Below are positions 32,520-39,881 of a stretch of DNA of 64,000 bases, in pieces. Made by a program: the position numbers and the translations under genes. Origin of the DNA: Streptomyces sp. NRRL WC-3618 (lineage in GTDB: Bacteria; Actinomycetota; Actinomycetes; Streptomycetales; Streptomycetaceae); NCBI RefSeq assembly GCF_001280005.1, contig NZ_LGDW01000144.1, positions 1 to 64,000 on the forward strand, written 5' to 3'. How positions within the stretch are numbered: the first letter of the stretch is position 1; every line of letters begins with the position of its first letter. The notes beneath the pieces are model-generated. The model had not been told where the DNA came from. It ran no database searches and worked only from the letters and a program-made list of their open reading frames with translations.

Positions 32520-34751
32520 GTGCACTCCCAGACCTCCACCACGACCTCGTCCGTCACCACCAGCGCGTTCGCCCTTCCCGAGCGTCTCTCCGCCAAGGCC
32601 GACCCGCGGCTGATCGCCCGCGACGAGCGGCACTTCGCCGCCATCGCGGAGTGTCTGGAACAGTCGATCGCCGAACTGTCCGCCCGTCTCGACACCGTAC
32701 GCAGGGCCCCCGGCGGCATCGGCCGCGAGGCGATGGACCGGGACACCGAGATCCACCAACTCACCGCCCGGCTGCGTGCCCTGCGCCGCTTCGGCCTGGA
32801 CCTGTGTCTCGGCCACATGGTCAGCGCGGACGACCCCGAACAGTCCGTGTACGTCGGACGGCTCGGCCTCACCGACAGCACGGGCCGGCGGCTGCTGCTC
32901 GACTGGCGTTCCCCGGCCGCCGAGCCGTTCTTCGGCGCCACCCACGGCAACCCGATGGGCCTGACGAGCAGGCGGCGGTACCGCTGGACCGACGGCCGGA
33001 TCAGCGACTACTGGGACGAGGTGTTCGCCTCGGACGGCTTCGACGGGCACGCCGCGGCCCTCGACGACCAGTCCGCCTTCATCGCCAGCCTGGGCAGCGA
33101 CCGCTCCCCCCGGATGCGCGACGTCCTCGGCACCATCCAGGCCGACCAGGACGCCATCATCCGCGCCGGATCACGCGGCGCGCTCGTCGTCGACGGCGGA
33201 CCGGGCACCGGCAAGACGGTCGTCGCCCTGCACCGCTCCGCCTATCTCCTCTACGCCGACCCTCTCCTCAGTCACCGTCGTGGCGGCATCCTGTTCGTCG
33301 GCCCGCACCGGCCCTACCTGGCGTACGTCGCCGATGTCCTGCCCAGTCTCGGCGAGGAGGGCGTGCAGACCTGCACCCTGCGGGACCTCGTCGACGAGGG
33401 GGCGTCGGCGGCGGTCGAGTCCGACCCGGAGGTGGCCCGGCTGAAGTCGTCGGCGGAGCTGGTGCGATCGATCGAGAAGGCCGTCCGCTTCTACGAGGAG
33501 CCGCCCACCCAGCGGCTGACGGTCTCGACGCCCTGGTCCGACGTCCGACTGACCGCCGCCGACTGGGCCGTGGCCTTCGAGGCGGCGCCCGGTGTGCCGC
33601 ACAACGAGGCCCGCGACCAGGTCTGGGAGGAACTCCTCACGATCCTCGCCGAGAAGCACGAGGACGCCGACCCTGACGACGCGTACGGCGTCTCGCCCGC
33701 CCTCCTGCGCAAGTCCCTCGCCCAGGACCGGGAGTTGGTCGCGGCCTTCAACCGCGCGTGGCCGCTCCTCGAAGCGACCGACCTCGTCGGAGACCTGTGG
33801 TCCGTCCCCGCCTATCTGCGGATGTGCGCGCCCTGGCTCACCCCTGATGAGGTACGGAAACTGCGGCGCGCGGACGCCCACGCCTGGACGGTGTCCGACC
33901 TGCCGTACCTGGACGCGGCCCGCCAACGGCTCGGCGACCCGGAGGCGGCCCGGCGCAAACGCCGGCATGACAGCGCCCTCGCCGCCCAGCGCGAGCGGAT
34001 GACCCAGGTCGTCGACAACCTGATCGACGCCGCCTCCGACTCCGGCGCCGACGGTGACGACGGCGAAGGCCTGGTACGGATGCTGCGCGGCCAGGACGCC
34101 AAGGTCAGCCTGGTCGACGAGTCCGAACTGACCACCGCCGCCCCGGACCTGCTCGCCGGGCCGTTCGCCCACATCGTCGTGGACGAGGCGCAGGAACTCA
34201 CCGACGCGGAATGGCAGATGCTGCTGCTGCGCTGCCCGTCCCGGAGCTTCACCATCGTCGGGGACCGCGCGCAGGCCCGGCACGGGTTCACGGAATCGTG
34301 GGAGGAACGGCTGGAGCGGATCGGGCTCGACCGGGTCACCCTGGCCTCCCTCAGCATCAACTACCGGACGCCGGAGGAGATCATGGCGGAGGCCGAGCCG
34401 GTCATCCGGGCCGCCCTCCCCGACGCCAACGTCCCGACCTCGATCCGCAGCGGCGGTGTCCCGGTCGGGCACGGTTCGGTGTCGGACCTCGCGTCGGTCC
34501 TCGACACCTGGCTCGCCTCACACCCTGACGGCATCGCCTGCGTCATCGGCGATCCCGGGTTCCGGCCGACGACGTCACGCGTCCGGTCGCTGACCCCGTC
34601 ACTGTCGAAGGGGCTCGAATTCGACCTGGTCGTCGTCATCGACCCGGAGCGGTTTGGCGAGGGCATCGAGGGGGCGGTGGACCGCTACGTCGCGATGACG
34701 CGGGCGACCCAGCAACTCGTCATCCTGACCAGTACCGGTACCAGTTCCTAG
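32520..34751 (+). CDS. helR: HelR, helicase-like RNA polymerase protection protein
   Basis: A 743-residue UvrD/HelD-like ATPase. An N-terminal coiled-coil arm (35-100) is followed by YVGRLGLTDSTGRRLLLDWRSPAAEPFF (111-138), typical of HelD proteins; Walker A GGPGTGKT is at 226-233 and Walker B VVDEAQE near 553-559; the C-terminal lobe has GDRAQARHGFTESW and the SKGLEFDLVVVIDP motif. HelR enters the secondary channel of RNA polymerase and displaces rifamycins, giving resistance by target protection. The GTG at 32520 has GGAG eight bases upstream. It is translated with rgt, after the same RAE. The stop overlaps the convergent DUF397 stop by four bases. Confidence 0.93.
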   Translation: MHSQTSTTTSSVTTSAFALPERLSAKADPRLIARDERHFAAIAECLEQSIAELSARLDTVRRAPGGIGREAMDRDTEIHQLTARLRALRRFGLDLCLGHMVSADDPEQSVYVGRLGLTDSTGRRLLLDWRSPAAEPFFGATHGNPMGLTSRRRYRWTDGRISDYWDEVFASDGFDGHAAALDDQSAFIASLGSDRSPRMRDVLGTIQADQDAIIRAGSRGALVVDGGPGTGKTVVALHRSAYLLYADPLLSHRRGGILFVGPHRPYLAYVADVLPSLGEEGVQTCTLRDLVDEGASAAVESDPEVARLKSSAELVRSIEKAVRFYEEPPTQRLTVSTPWSDVRLTAADWAVAFEAAPGVPHNEARDQVWEELLTILAEKHEDADPDDAYGVSPALLRKSLAQDRELVAAFNRAWPLLEATDLVGDLWSVPAYLRMCAPWLTPDEVRKLRRADAHAWTVSDLPYLDAARQRLGDPEAARRKRRHDSALAAQRERMTQVVDNLIDAASDSGADGDDGEGLVRMLRGQDAKVSLVDESELTTAAPDLLAGPFAHIVVDEAQELTDAEWQMLLLRCPSRSFTIVGDRAQARHGFTESWEERLERIGLDRVTLASLSINYRTPEEIMAEAEPVIRAALPDANVPTSIRSGGVPVGHGSVSDLASVLDTWLASHPDGIACVIGDPGFRPTTSRVRSLTPSLSKGLEFDLVVVIDPERFGEGIEGAVDRYVAMTRATQQLVILTSTGTSS

Positions 34752-35014
34752 GCGGACACCGAGGCGACGAACGCGGCGAAGGCCTCCGGCGTGAGCGTGA
34801 GAGCGCCCAGGCCGGGGGCCTTTGAGTCGCGGACGGCGATGTGGGGGGTGAGGGGGGCTATTTCGACGCAGTCGCCGCCGGTGTCACCGCTGTACGAGGA
34901 CTTGCGCCAGGCGGCGGCGCCGAGGGGGGCACACTCGACGCAGTCGCCGCCGCTAGTGCCGCTATAGCTGGACTTACGCCACGTCGCGGCCGTCAACTGC
35001 TGGCTGGTCTCCAT
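34748..35014 (-). CDS. Double DUF397 protein
   Basis: An 88-residue protein with two DUF397 modules: a short one (WRKSSYSGTSGGDCVECAPL, 12-31) and a complete one (WRKSSYSGDTGGDCVEIAPL..., 36-86) ending TLTPEAFAAFV. Such proteins are partners of XRE/DUF5753 regulators (the WhiJ/AbaA-like system of Streptomyces). ATG 35014 lies inside the 3' end of the regulator gene, overlapping by 41 bases. It likely neutralises the regulator. The duplicated module is slightly unusual. Confidence 0.87.
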   Translation of the reverse strand: METSQQLTAATWRKSSYSGTSGGDCVECAPLGAAAWRKSSYSGDTGGDCVEIAPLTPHIAVRDSKAPGLGALTLTPEAFAAFVASVSA

Positions 35015-35822
35015 AGCGTTCCTCCATCACGCGGGCGATCAGGTCAGCCGAGTCCTCAAGCGAGAGGGCCTTGGCCTGCAATCGAGCGTAACCGACCGAA
35101 CGCTCCCTGATCACGTCCGGGTTGGCGGTCATGTGCCCCTGGTCGTAGCTCTCGCAGTAGTGAATATCCGGGTCGTCGTCGAAGCGCAGAAGGTTGAACG
35201 TGCCCATCATGGCGGTGTGCGCGCCCACGGAGAACGGCAGCACCTGGACATGCACCCACGGGTGGTTCCGGAAGCCCAACAAGTGGGCGAGTTGGTTCCG
35301 CATGACCTCGCGGCCACCCACCGCCTGGAGCAGCACGGACTCGTCCAGGACCACCCACAGCACCGGCGGCTCGTCCCGCTTGAGAACGCGCTGCCGTTCC
35401 ATTCGGGCCGCAACCATCTCCTCGACCCTGTCCGGATGGTCGACGCTCAGCAACGCCGCCGCATACTCAGGCGTCTGCAACAGGCCGTACACCAACTGGC
35501 ACTGGTACGTGGAGATGTACGTGGCCCGCGCCTCCATCTCCGCGTACGCCTGGAACCAGTGCGGGAGTTGGCTGCGCAGCACCAGCCCCACCAGCCGCGA
35601 GAACGTACCGTCCGTTCCCAGCGCCGCGTCCACGCGCTCGGCGAACTCCCTCGTCGGGACCTTCCTCGCCGTCTCGACCTGGCCGACCAATGACGCCGTA
35701 CAGAAGATGCAGCCGCCCAACTGCCCCTGGGTCAGGCCCGCTTCCTCTCTCCGGCGCCGTAGCTCGAAGCCGAAGTAGTCCAGCGGTGAGGCGCTGGGGT
35801 CGAGTTCGCGGATGTTGGCCAT
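34974..35822 (-). CDS. XRE-family regulator with DUF5753
   Basis: A 282-residue regulator. The helix-turn-helix is at 18-70 (ELRRRREEAGLTQGQLGG). DUF5753 covers about 95-275, with the YQCQLVYGLLQTPEYA, LLGFRNHPWVHVQVLPF and FNLLRFDDDPDIHYCES blocks. It forms a set with the DUF397 gene and the divergent ATPase. Members control development and antibiotic genes in Streptomyces. The helix-turn-helix has a less usual CIFCTASLVGQVE segment. The ATG at 35822 has GGGGGTGG at acceptable spacing. Only 83 bases separate it from the divergent gene, so both promoters overlap. Confidence 0.9.
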   Translation of the reverse strand: MANIRELDPSASPLDYFGFELRRRREEAGLTQGQLGGCIFCTASLVGQVETARKVPTREFAERVDAALGTDGTFSRLVGLVLRSQLPHWFQAYAEMEARATYISTYQCQLVYGLLQTPEYAAALLSVDHPDRVEEMVAARMERQRVLKRDEPPVLWVVLDESVLLQAVGGREVMRNQLAHLLGFRNHPWVHVQVLPFSVGAHTAMMGTFNLLRFDDDPDIHYCESYDQGHMTANPDVIRERSVGYARLQAKALSLEDSADLIARVMEERYGDQPAVDGRDVA

Positions 35823-35905
35823 GGTGGGCCACCCCCAAGCTGACGCTTCGCGTCGTTGGAATCGTTCTGTGGCACAGCGTAATCAGGCCACTGCATTCTG
35901 GTGAC

Positions 35906-36424
35906 GTGAATCACGCAACTGACGCAACCGAACTGGACGAAAGCCCACTTGGGCCGAGGTACGGCATGAACTTCACCCTCGGTGAGCATTCGGCGCGGCA
36001 CCTCCGCTACATCCTGCGGACGTATCTCCACTCCTGGGAGATGCCCGAGCTCGCCGACTCCGCGACCCTCGCCCTGACCGAGCTGGTCGCCAACGTCGTA
36101 CGACATGTCCCGGGCCGGCGGGCCACCGTACTGCTGCTGCGGCGGTCCGGCGGCGTCCGCGTCGAGGTGGCCGACACGGAACCGCTGGCCCCGGTGTTTC
36201 CCAGGTTCCCCACAGCCGTGGACGAAGAAGGCGGGCGCGGACTGCTGATCGTCGAGGCCGTCACCGACCGCTGGGGCTGGTACCGGATGCCCTCGCATCC
36301 CGCCCGCCCCGGGAAGACCGTCTGGTTCGAGTGCGACGCCAAGAACGACGACCATGACGACCACGACGACCACGACGACCACGACGCCGAAGGCTCAGAG
36401 AACCCGGGGAACGCCAATGGCTAG
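35906..36424 (+). CDS. RsbW-like ATP-binding protein (HATPase_c)
   Basis: A 172-residue anti-sigma-kinase-like protein. The N box is ALTELVANVVRHV (about 60-72), G1 is VEVADTEP (95-102), and G2 is DEEGGRGLLIVEAV (113-126). It belongs to the group paired with DUF397/XRE modules. The start is unsure: GTG 35906 has no ribosome site, ATG 35967 has GAGG at six bases. The C-terminus is a His/Asp repeat (DHDDHDDHDDHD) from a 9-base tandem DNA repeat at about 36346-36387, which may bind metal. Its stop overlaps the convergent regulator stop by four bases. Confidence 0.85.
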   Translation: MNHATDATELDESPLGPRYGMNFTLGEHSARHLRYILRTYLHSWEMPELADSATLALTELVANVVRHVPGRRATVLLLRRSGGVRVEVADTEPLAPVFPRFPTAVDEEGGRGLLIVEAVTDRWGWYRMPSHPARPGKTVWFECDAKNDDHDDHDDHDDHDAEGSENPGNANG

Positions 36425-36741
36425 AGCGCCGGATCCGACGGCCCCACGATCGCCCGCAGCGCCGCCAGGTGCCCCTGGTAGGCAGCCCGGCCCCGCCCGG
36501 TCAGGCGGAGCCACACGCGCTGGCGGGTGTCGCGGACGGCTTTGCGCTGCTCGACGTAGCCGGCGTCCATCAGCACGGTGACATGTTTGCTCAGCACGGA
36601 GGCCGAGAGGTCGAGCTGCTTCTGGACCAGGCCGAACTCCGCCTCGCCCGCGGTGTCCAGCAGGGCGCAGACACGCAGCCGGTTCGGGGCGTGGATGGTG
36701 GTGTCGAATCCCGCCGGCCCGTCGTGGTCCTCGGCGCTCAC
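36421..36741 (-). CDS. Winged-helix transcriptional regulator (HTH_34/MarR-like)
   Basis: A 106-residue single-domain DNA-binding protein: FDTTIHAPNRLRVCALLD, a recognition segment LDLSASVLSKHVTVLMDAG and a wing YVEQRKAVRDTRQRVWLRLT. No ligand-binding extension. The GTG at 36741 overlaps the stop of the upstream membrane-protein gene (GTGA), with GGAAG before it. The pair forms an operon whose start has three palindromic TTTCC-N5-GGAAA sites, likely its own operator. Members often control the small membrane protein next to them. Confidence 0.85.
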   Translation of the reverse strand: MSAEDHDGPAGFDTTIHAPNRLRVCALLDTAGEAEFGLVQKQLDLSASVLSKHVTVLMDAGYVEQRKAVRDTRQRVWLRLTGRGRAAYQGHLAALRAIVGPSDPAL

Positions 36742-37229
36742 GTGGTCTTCCGGTGCAGGCGGACGAAGGCGAGGTGGAAGCCGACGGAGGCGGCGGCACC
36801 GATCAGCGAGGCCGAGATCGGCCACACCGGCCATCCGGTGAAGCGGAACGCGAACGCCGACCCCAGCAGCAGCACGGGCAGGCCGACCGCGAGCGGGACG
36901 GTCGCCCGCTTCGGCAGCACGTCCAATCGCAGCGCCACCCCGGTCTTGTTACGCCACGCCTTGGACGCGACGGAGAAGAGCGCCCCGTACACCGCGGTGA
37001 TCGCCAGCATGATCCCCAGCCAGGCGGGGCGCGGCAGCAGCCAGTCCGAGTCGGCCGCGATGCCTGCGTAGGTGATCGGAAGCGCGGCGACGTAGAGCGT
37101 GAGCGCGATGAAGAACCAGGTCGGCCATGGCGTGGCCGACAGCGCTGCGGCGGAGGCCCGGACGTGCTCGGTATCGGCAAGGGCGGAACGGGCCTGTTCC
37201 TGCGTCGGGCGTACCCCGTTTGTTTCCAT
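36738..37229 (-). CDS. Four-TM membrane protein in regulator operon
   Basis: A 163-residue protein. After a 38-residue soluble start with RPTQEQARSALADTEHVRA there are four helices: about 42-62, 69-88, 105-125, 132-152. ARSALADTEHVRASAAAL and WFFIALTLYVAALPITYA occur in many actinobacterial proteins coupled to small winged-helix regulators. The function is unknown. The ATG at 37229 lies within the first of three operator-like palindromes, so a bound regulator would block the start directly. Coupled to the regulator by a four-base overlap. Confidence 0.8.
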   Translation of the reverse strand: METNGVRPTQEQARSALADTEHVRASAAALSATPWPTWFFIALTLYVAALPITYAGIAADSDWLLPRPAWLGIMLAITAVYGALFSVASKAWRNKTGVALRLDVLPKRATVPLAVGLPVLLLGSAFAFRFTGWPVWPISASLIGAAASVGFHLAFVRLHRKTT

Positions 37230-37288
37230 GACGGAAAGAGTAGCCGATAGTTTCCAGCACGGAAAGAGGCTAGTTTCCGAAACGGAAA
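37223..37288. promoter_or_regulatory. Three palindromic operator sites TTTCC-N5-GGAAA
   Basis: Fifteen-base sites at 37223-37237, 37251-37265 and 37274-37288; the third is fully symmetrical (TTTCCG-AAA-CGGAAA), and two are preceded by TAG. Centre spacings are 28 and 23 bases. All lie at or just above the start of the membrane-protein/regulator operon. Probable binding sites of the HTH_34 regulator. Confidence 0.75.
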
Positions 37289-37517
37289 GTGACCAGGACT
37301 CGATCCGAACCTCCCGGCCGGGCCAACGGAAGGTGTGGTGTCGGTGTCCGGTCCATGACGCGCCGACGGACAACCGCGCCAGAGCGCCCCGGACATTGTT
37401 CGGCCTGATGAAACGGGGTGCCGAACAACTCTCCCGCTGCCAGATTCGTTCTCGCCACGCCGGATCGACGGCATGACCGAGCCGCATGAGCGGCCCGACC
37501 CACCGGAGAGCACCCCC

Positions 37518-38321
37518 ATGTTCCGTATGCCCCAGGCATTGAAGTCCCTGAAGATGTCCCGTCTCACGAAGACCGCGCTCGTCGCGGCCAGTGCCACCGC
37601 CCTGACCGTGGGCCTGACGGGCAGCGCCAACGCCGCCGTCCTCAACCCGCTGCCGTGGAACGCCGACACCTTCCAGGCCAAGTACATGCCGCTCTTCGAC
37701 TACGACACGGACGGCTGCTTCCCCGCCGCGGCGGTCGACTCGAACGGAAACCTCAACGGCGGTCTCAACAACAGCGGGTCGATCACCGGCCAGTGCCGCG
37801 ACGGCCACCTCGGCAGGGCCAACACCTACGCGCAGAGCTGGTGCAAGAACGGCTGGTGCGCGTACGTCTACGGGCTCTACTTCGAGAAGGACCAGACGCT
37901 GAACGGCGCCGACGCCTTCGGTCACCGCCACGACTGGGAGTCCGTCGTGGTCTTCCAGCGGCAGGGCGACGAGCGGCCCAGCTTCCTCGCCGCCTCCCGG
38001 CACGGGGGCTACAGCACCCACCCGATCAACGAGGTGCCGATGAGCGGCAACCGCGTCGAGATCGTCTACCACAAGGACGGCGCGAGCACCCACGCCTTCC
38101 GCTTCGCCAAGTGGGGCGAGGTACCGCACGCCTGGGGCAACGGGACCTGGGACACGCCGGCCCTGGTCACCATGCAGAGGATGGCCGACGCGCCGCGCAA
38201 CGCACTGTGGAACTCCCAGTGGGGCCACGCCAACTTCCCGCTGACCGGCAACCTCCAGAGCAACATCAACAAGGCCCGGGACGCCGACGGCCGTGCCCAG
38301 GCCGCCATCCCCGCGTTCTGA
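37518..38321 (+). CDS. NPP1 / necrosis-inducing (NLP) secreted protein
   Basis: A 267-residue secreted protein. Signal peptide 1-39 (SANA-AV). The NPP1 domain covers the remainder, with the GHRHDWE heptapeptide at 135-141 that binds the metal and is needed for toxicity in plant-pathogen NLPs; FDYDTDGCFP (60-69) and Cys residues 67/93 and 109/114 also match. NLPs bind glycosylinositol phosphorylceramide of plant membranes; bacterial members are found in soil Streptomyces with unknown targets. The ATG at 37518 follows GGAGAG at seven bases. It stands alone. Confidence 0.92.
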   Translation: MFRMPQALKSLKMSRLTKTALVAASATALTVGLTGSANAAVLNPLPWNADTFQAKYMPLFDYDTDGCFPAAAVDSNGNLNGGLNNSGSITGQCRDGHLGRANTYAQSWCKNGWCAYVYGLYFEKDQTLNGADAFGHRHDWESVVVFQRQGDERPSFLAASRHGGYSTHPINEVPMSGNRVEIVYHKDGASTHAFRFAKWGEVPHAWGNGTWDTPALVTMQRMADAPRNALWNSQWGHANFPLTGNLQSNINKARDADGRAQAAIPAF

Positions 38322-38322
38322 T

Positions 38323-38345
38323 ACCCGGGTCCGTGACACCCGGGT
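38323..38345 (+). terminator. Stem-loop terminator after the NPP1 gene
   Basis: Two copies of the self-complementary ACCCGGGT, at 38323-38330 and 38338-38345, can pair over a seven-base loop directly after the stop codon. GC-rich repeats of the same type continue to about 38375. Confidence 0.6.
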
Positions 38346-38618
38346 AGTGGCACCGGGTCGGTGACACCCGGCCCGGCATGAGCAGCCGCCGGTGGGACAA
38401 CTCCCCCCTCCGCCCCACCGGCGGCACATCATCACCGCGACGCGGACCACATGTCGGTCGTAGGCGGCAGACCCGTCCGTTCCGGACCGGCTGGCCGACG
38501 AGAGCGTCCGCGCGTCCCGCTCTCCCTCGTGGATGTCAGCGGCGACGGCCGACGGCCGCGAGTGTGCCGCCGAACGAGTGACCCGGCGCCGCTCAGGCCG
38601 GAGGCATACGCTGCCCAC

Positions 38619-39881
38619 GTGACCTCACCCATCGCCCGCACCGCGCTCGAACTCACCGCGGACCTCCCCCTCCCGGCCCTCGAAGACCTCTACCGCGACC
38701 TGCACCGCCACCCGGAACTTTCCCTGGCGGAACACCGCACGGCGGGCCTGCTGGCGGAATCGCTCCGGAAGTCGGGGTACGAGACGACGGAGGGCGTGGG
38801 CGGCACGGGCGTCGTGGGCGTCCTGCGCAACGGCGAAGGCCCGACGGTCCTGCTCCGCGCCGACATGGACGCGCTCCCGGTCACCGAGGAAACCGCCCTC
38901 CCGTACGCCTCCACCGTCCCCGGCGTGATGCACGCCTGCGGCCATGACCTGCACGTGACCTGGCTGGCGGGTGCCGCCCAGGCACTCGCGGCGGGCCGGG
39001 ACACGTGGAACGGCACGCTGGTGCTGGTCGGCCAGCCCGCCGAGGAGACCGGCGAGGGCGCGCGGGCGATGCTGGCGGACGGCCTGTACGACCGTTTCCC
39101 GCGCCCGGACGCGCTGCTGGGGCAGCACGCGGCGCCGGGCCCGGCCGGCCTGTACCCGCACGTCCCCGGCCTGATCATGTCGGCGTCGACGGACGTCGAC
39201 GTGATCGTGCACGGCGTCGGCGGCCACGGCTCCCGTCCCGAAACGACGGTCGACCCGGTGGTGACGGCGGCCTACATCGTCACGCGCCTCCAGACGGTCG
39301 TCTCGCGCGAGATCGCGGCCCGCGACTCCGCCGTCCTGACGGTCGGCGTGATCGAGGCGGGCACCCGGCACAACATCATCCCGGCGACGGCCCGTATCGC
39401 CCTGAACCTGCGCACCCAGTCCGACGACGTACGGGGCCGCATGCTGGCCGCGATCAGGCGTATCGCCCAGGGCGAGTGCGTGGCGGCGGGCTGCCCGCGC
39501 GAACCGGACATCCAGGTCGGCGCGACCTTCCCGGTCACGGTCAACGACGCGACACTCGACGAGCGGGTGGCCGCGGCCCACCGCGAGGTCTTCGGCGCGG
39601 CCACGGTCTTCGACCCCGGCCCGGCCATGGGCAGCGAGGACTTCGCCCACCTGGCGCCGGACCAACTCCCGTACGCCTACTGGTTCGTGACGACCACACC
39701 GGCCGAGGTGTGGAACGCGGCGGAGGGCGACGACGACCTGATGGCGAGGCTCGCGGCGGTACCGAGCAACCACAGCCCGCTGTTCGCCCCGGACCTGTCG
39801 ACGGTGGGCCCGGGGGTGCGGACACTGGTGTCCGGCGCCCTGGCCGTCCTGTCGCCGCCGCCGCCTCCGTCGTCGGCCTAA
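38619..39881 (+). CDS. M20-family amidohydrolase
   Basis: A 420-residue metal-dependent amidohydrolase (M20D). Conserved blocks: DLHRHPELSLAEHRTA (residues 28-43), LLRADMDALPVTEE, VMHACGHDLHVTWL, GQPAEETGEGARAML with the catalytic Glu pair, GVGGHGSRPE in the dimer domain, and AMGSEDFAHLAP. Members hydrolyse N-acyl amino acids, hippurate or IAA conjugates. The GTG at 38619 has GGAGG 14 bases upstream, a little far; upstream in-frame starts add an unrelated Arg/Pro-rich stretch. No partner genes. The stop overlaps the convergent hypothetical gene by four bases. Confidence 0.9.
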   Translation: MTSPIARTALELTADLPLPALEDLYRDLHRHPELSLAEHRTAGLLAESLRKSGYETTEGVGGTGVVGVLRNGEGPTVLLRADMDALPVTEETALPYASTVPGVMHACGHDLHVTWLAGAAQALAAGRDTWNGTLVLVGQPAEETGEGARAMLADGLYDRFPRPDALLGQHAAPGPAGLYPHVPGLIMSASTDVDVIVHGVGGHGSRPETTVDPVVTAAYIVTRLQTVVSREIAARDSAVLTVGVIEAGTRHNIIPATARIALNLRTQSDDVRGRMLAAIRRIAQGECVAAGCPREPDIQVGATFPVTVNDATLDERVAAAHREVFGAATVFDPGPAMGSEDFAHLAPDQLPYAYWFVTTTPAEVWNAAEGDDDLMARLAAVPSNHSPLFAPDLSTVGPGVRTLVSGALAVLSPPPPPSSA

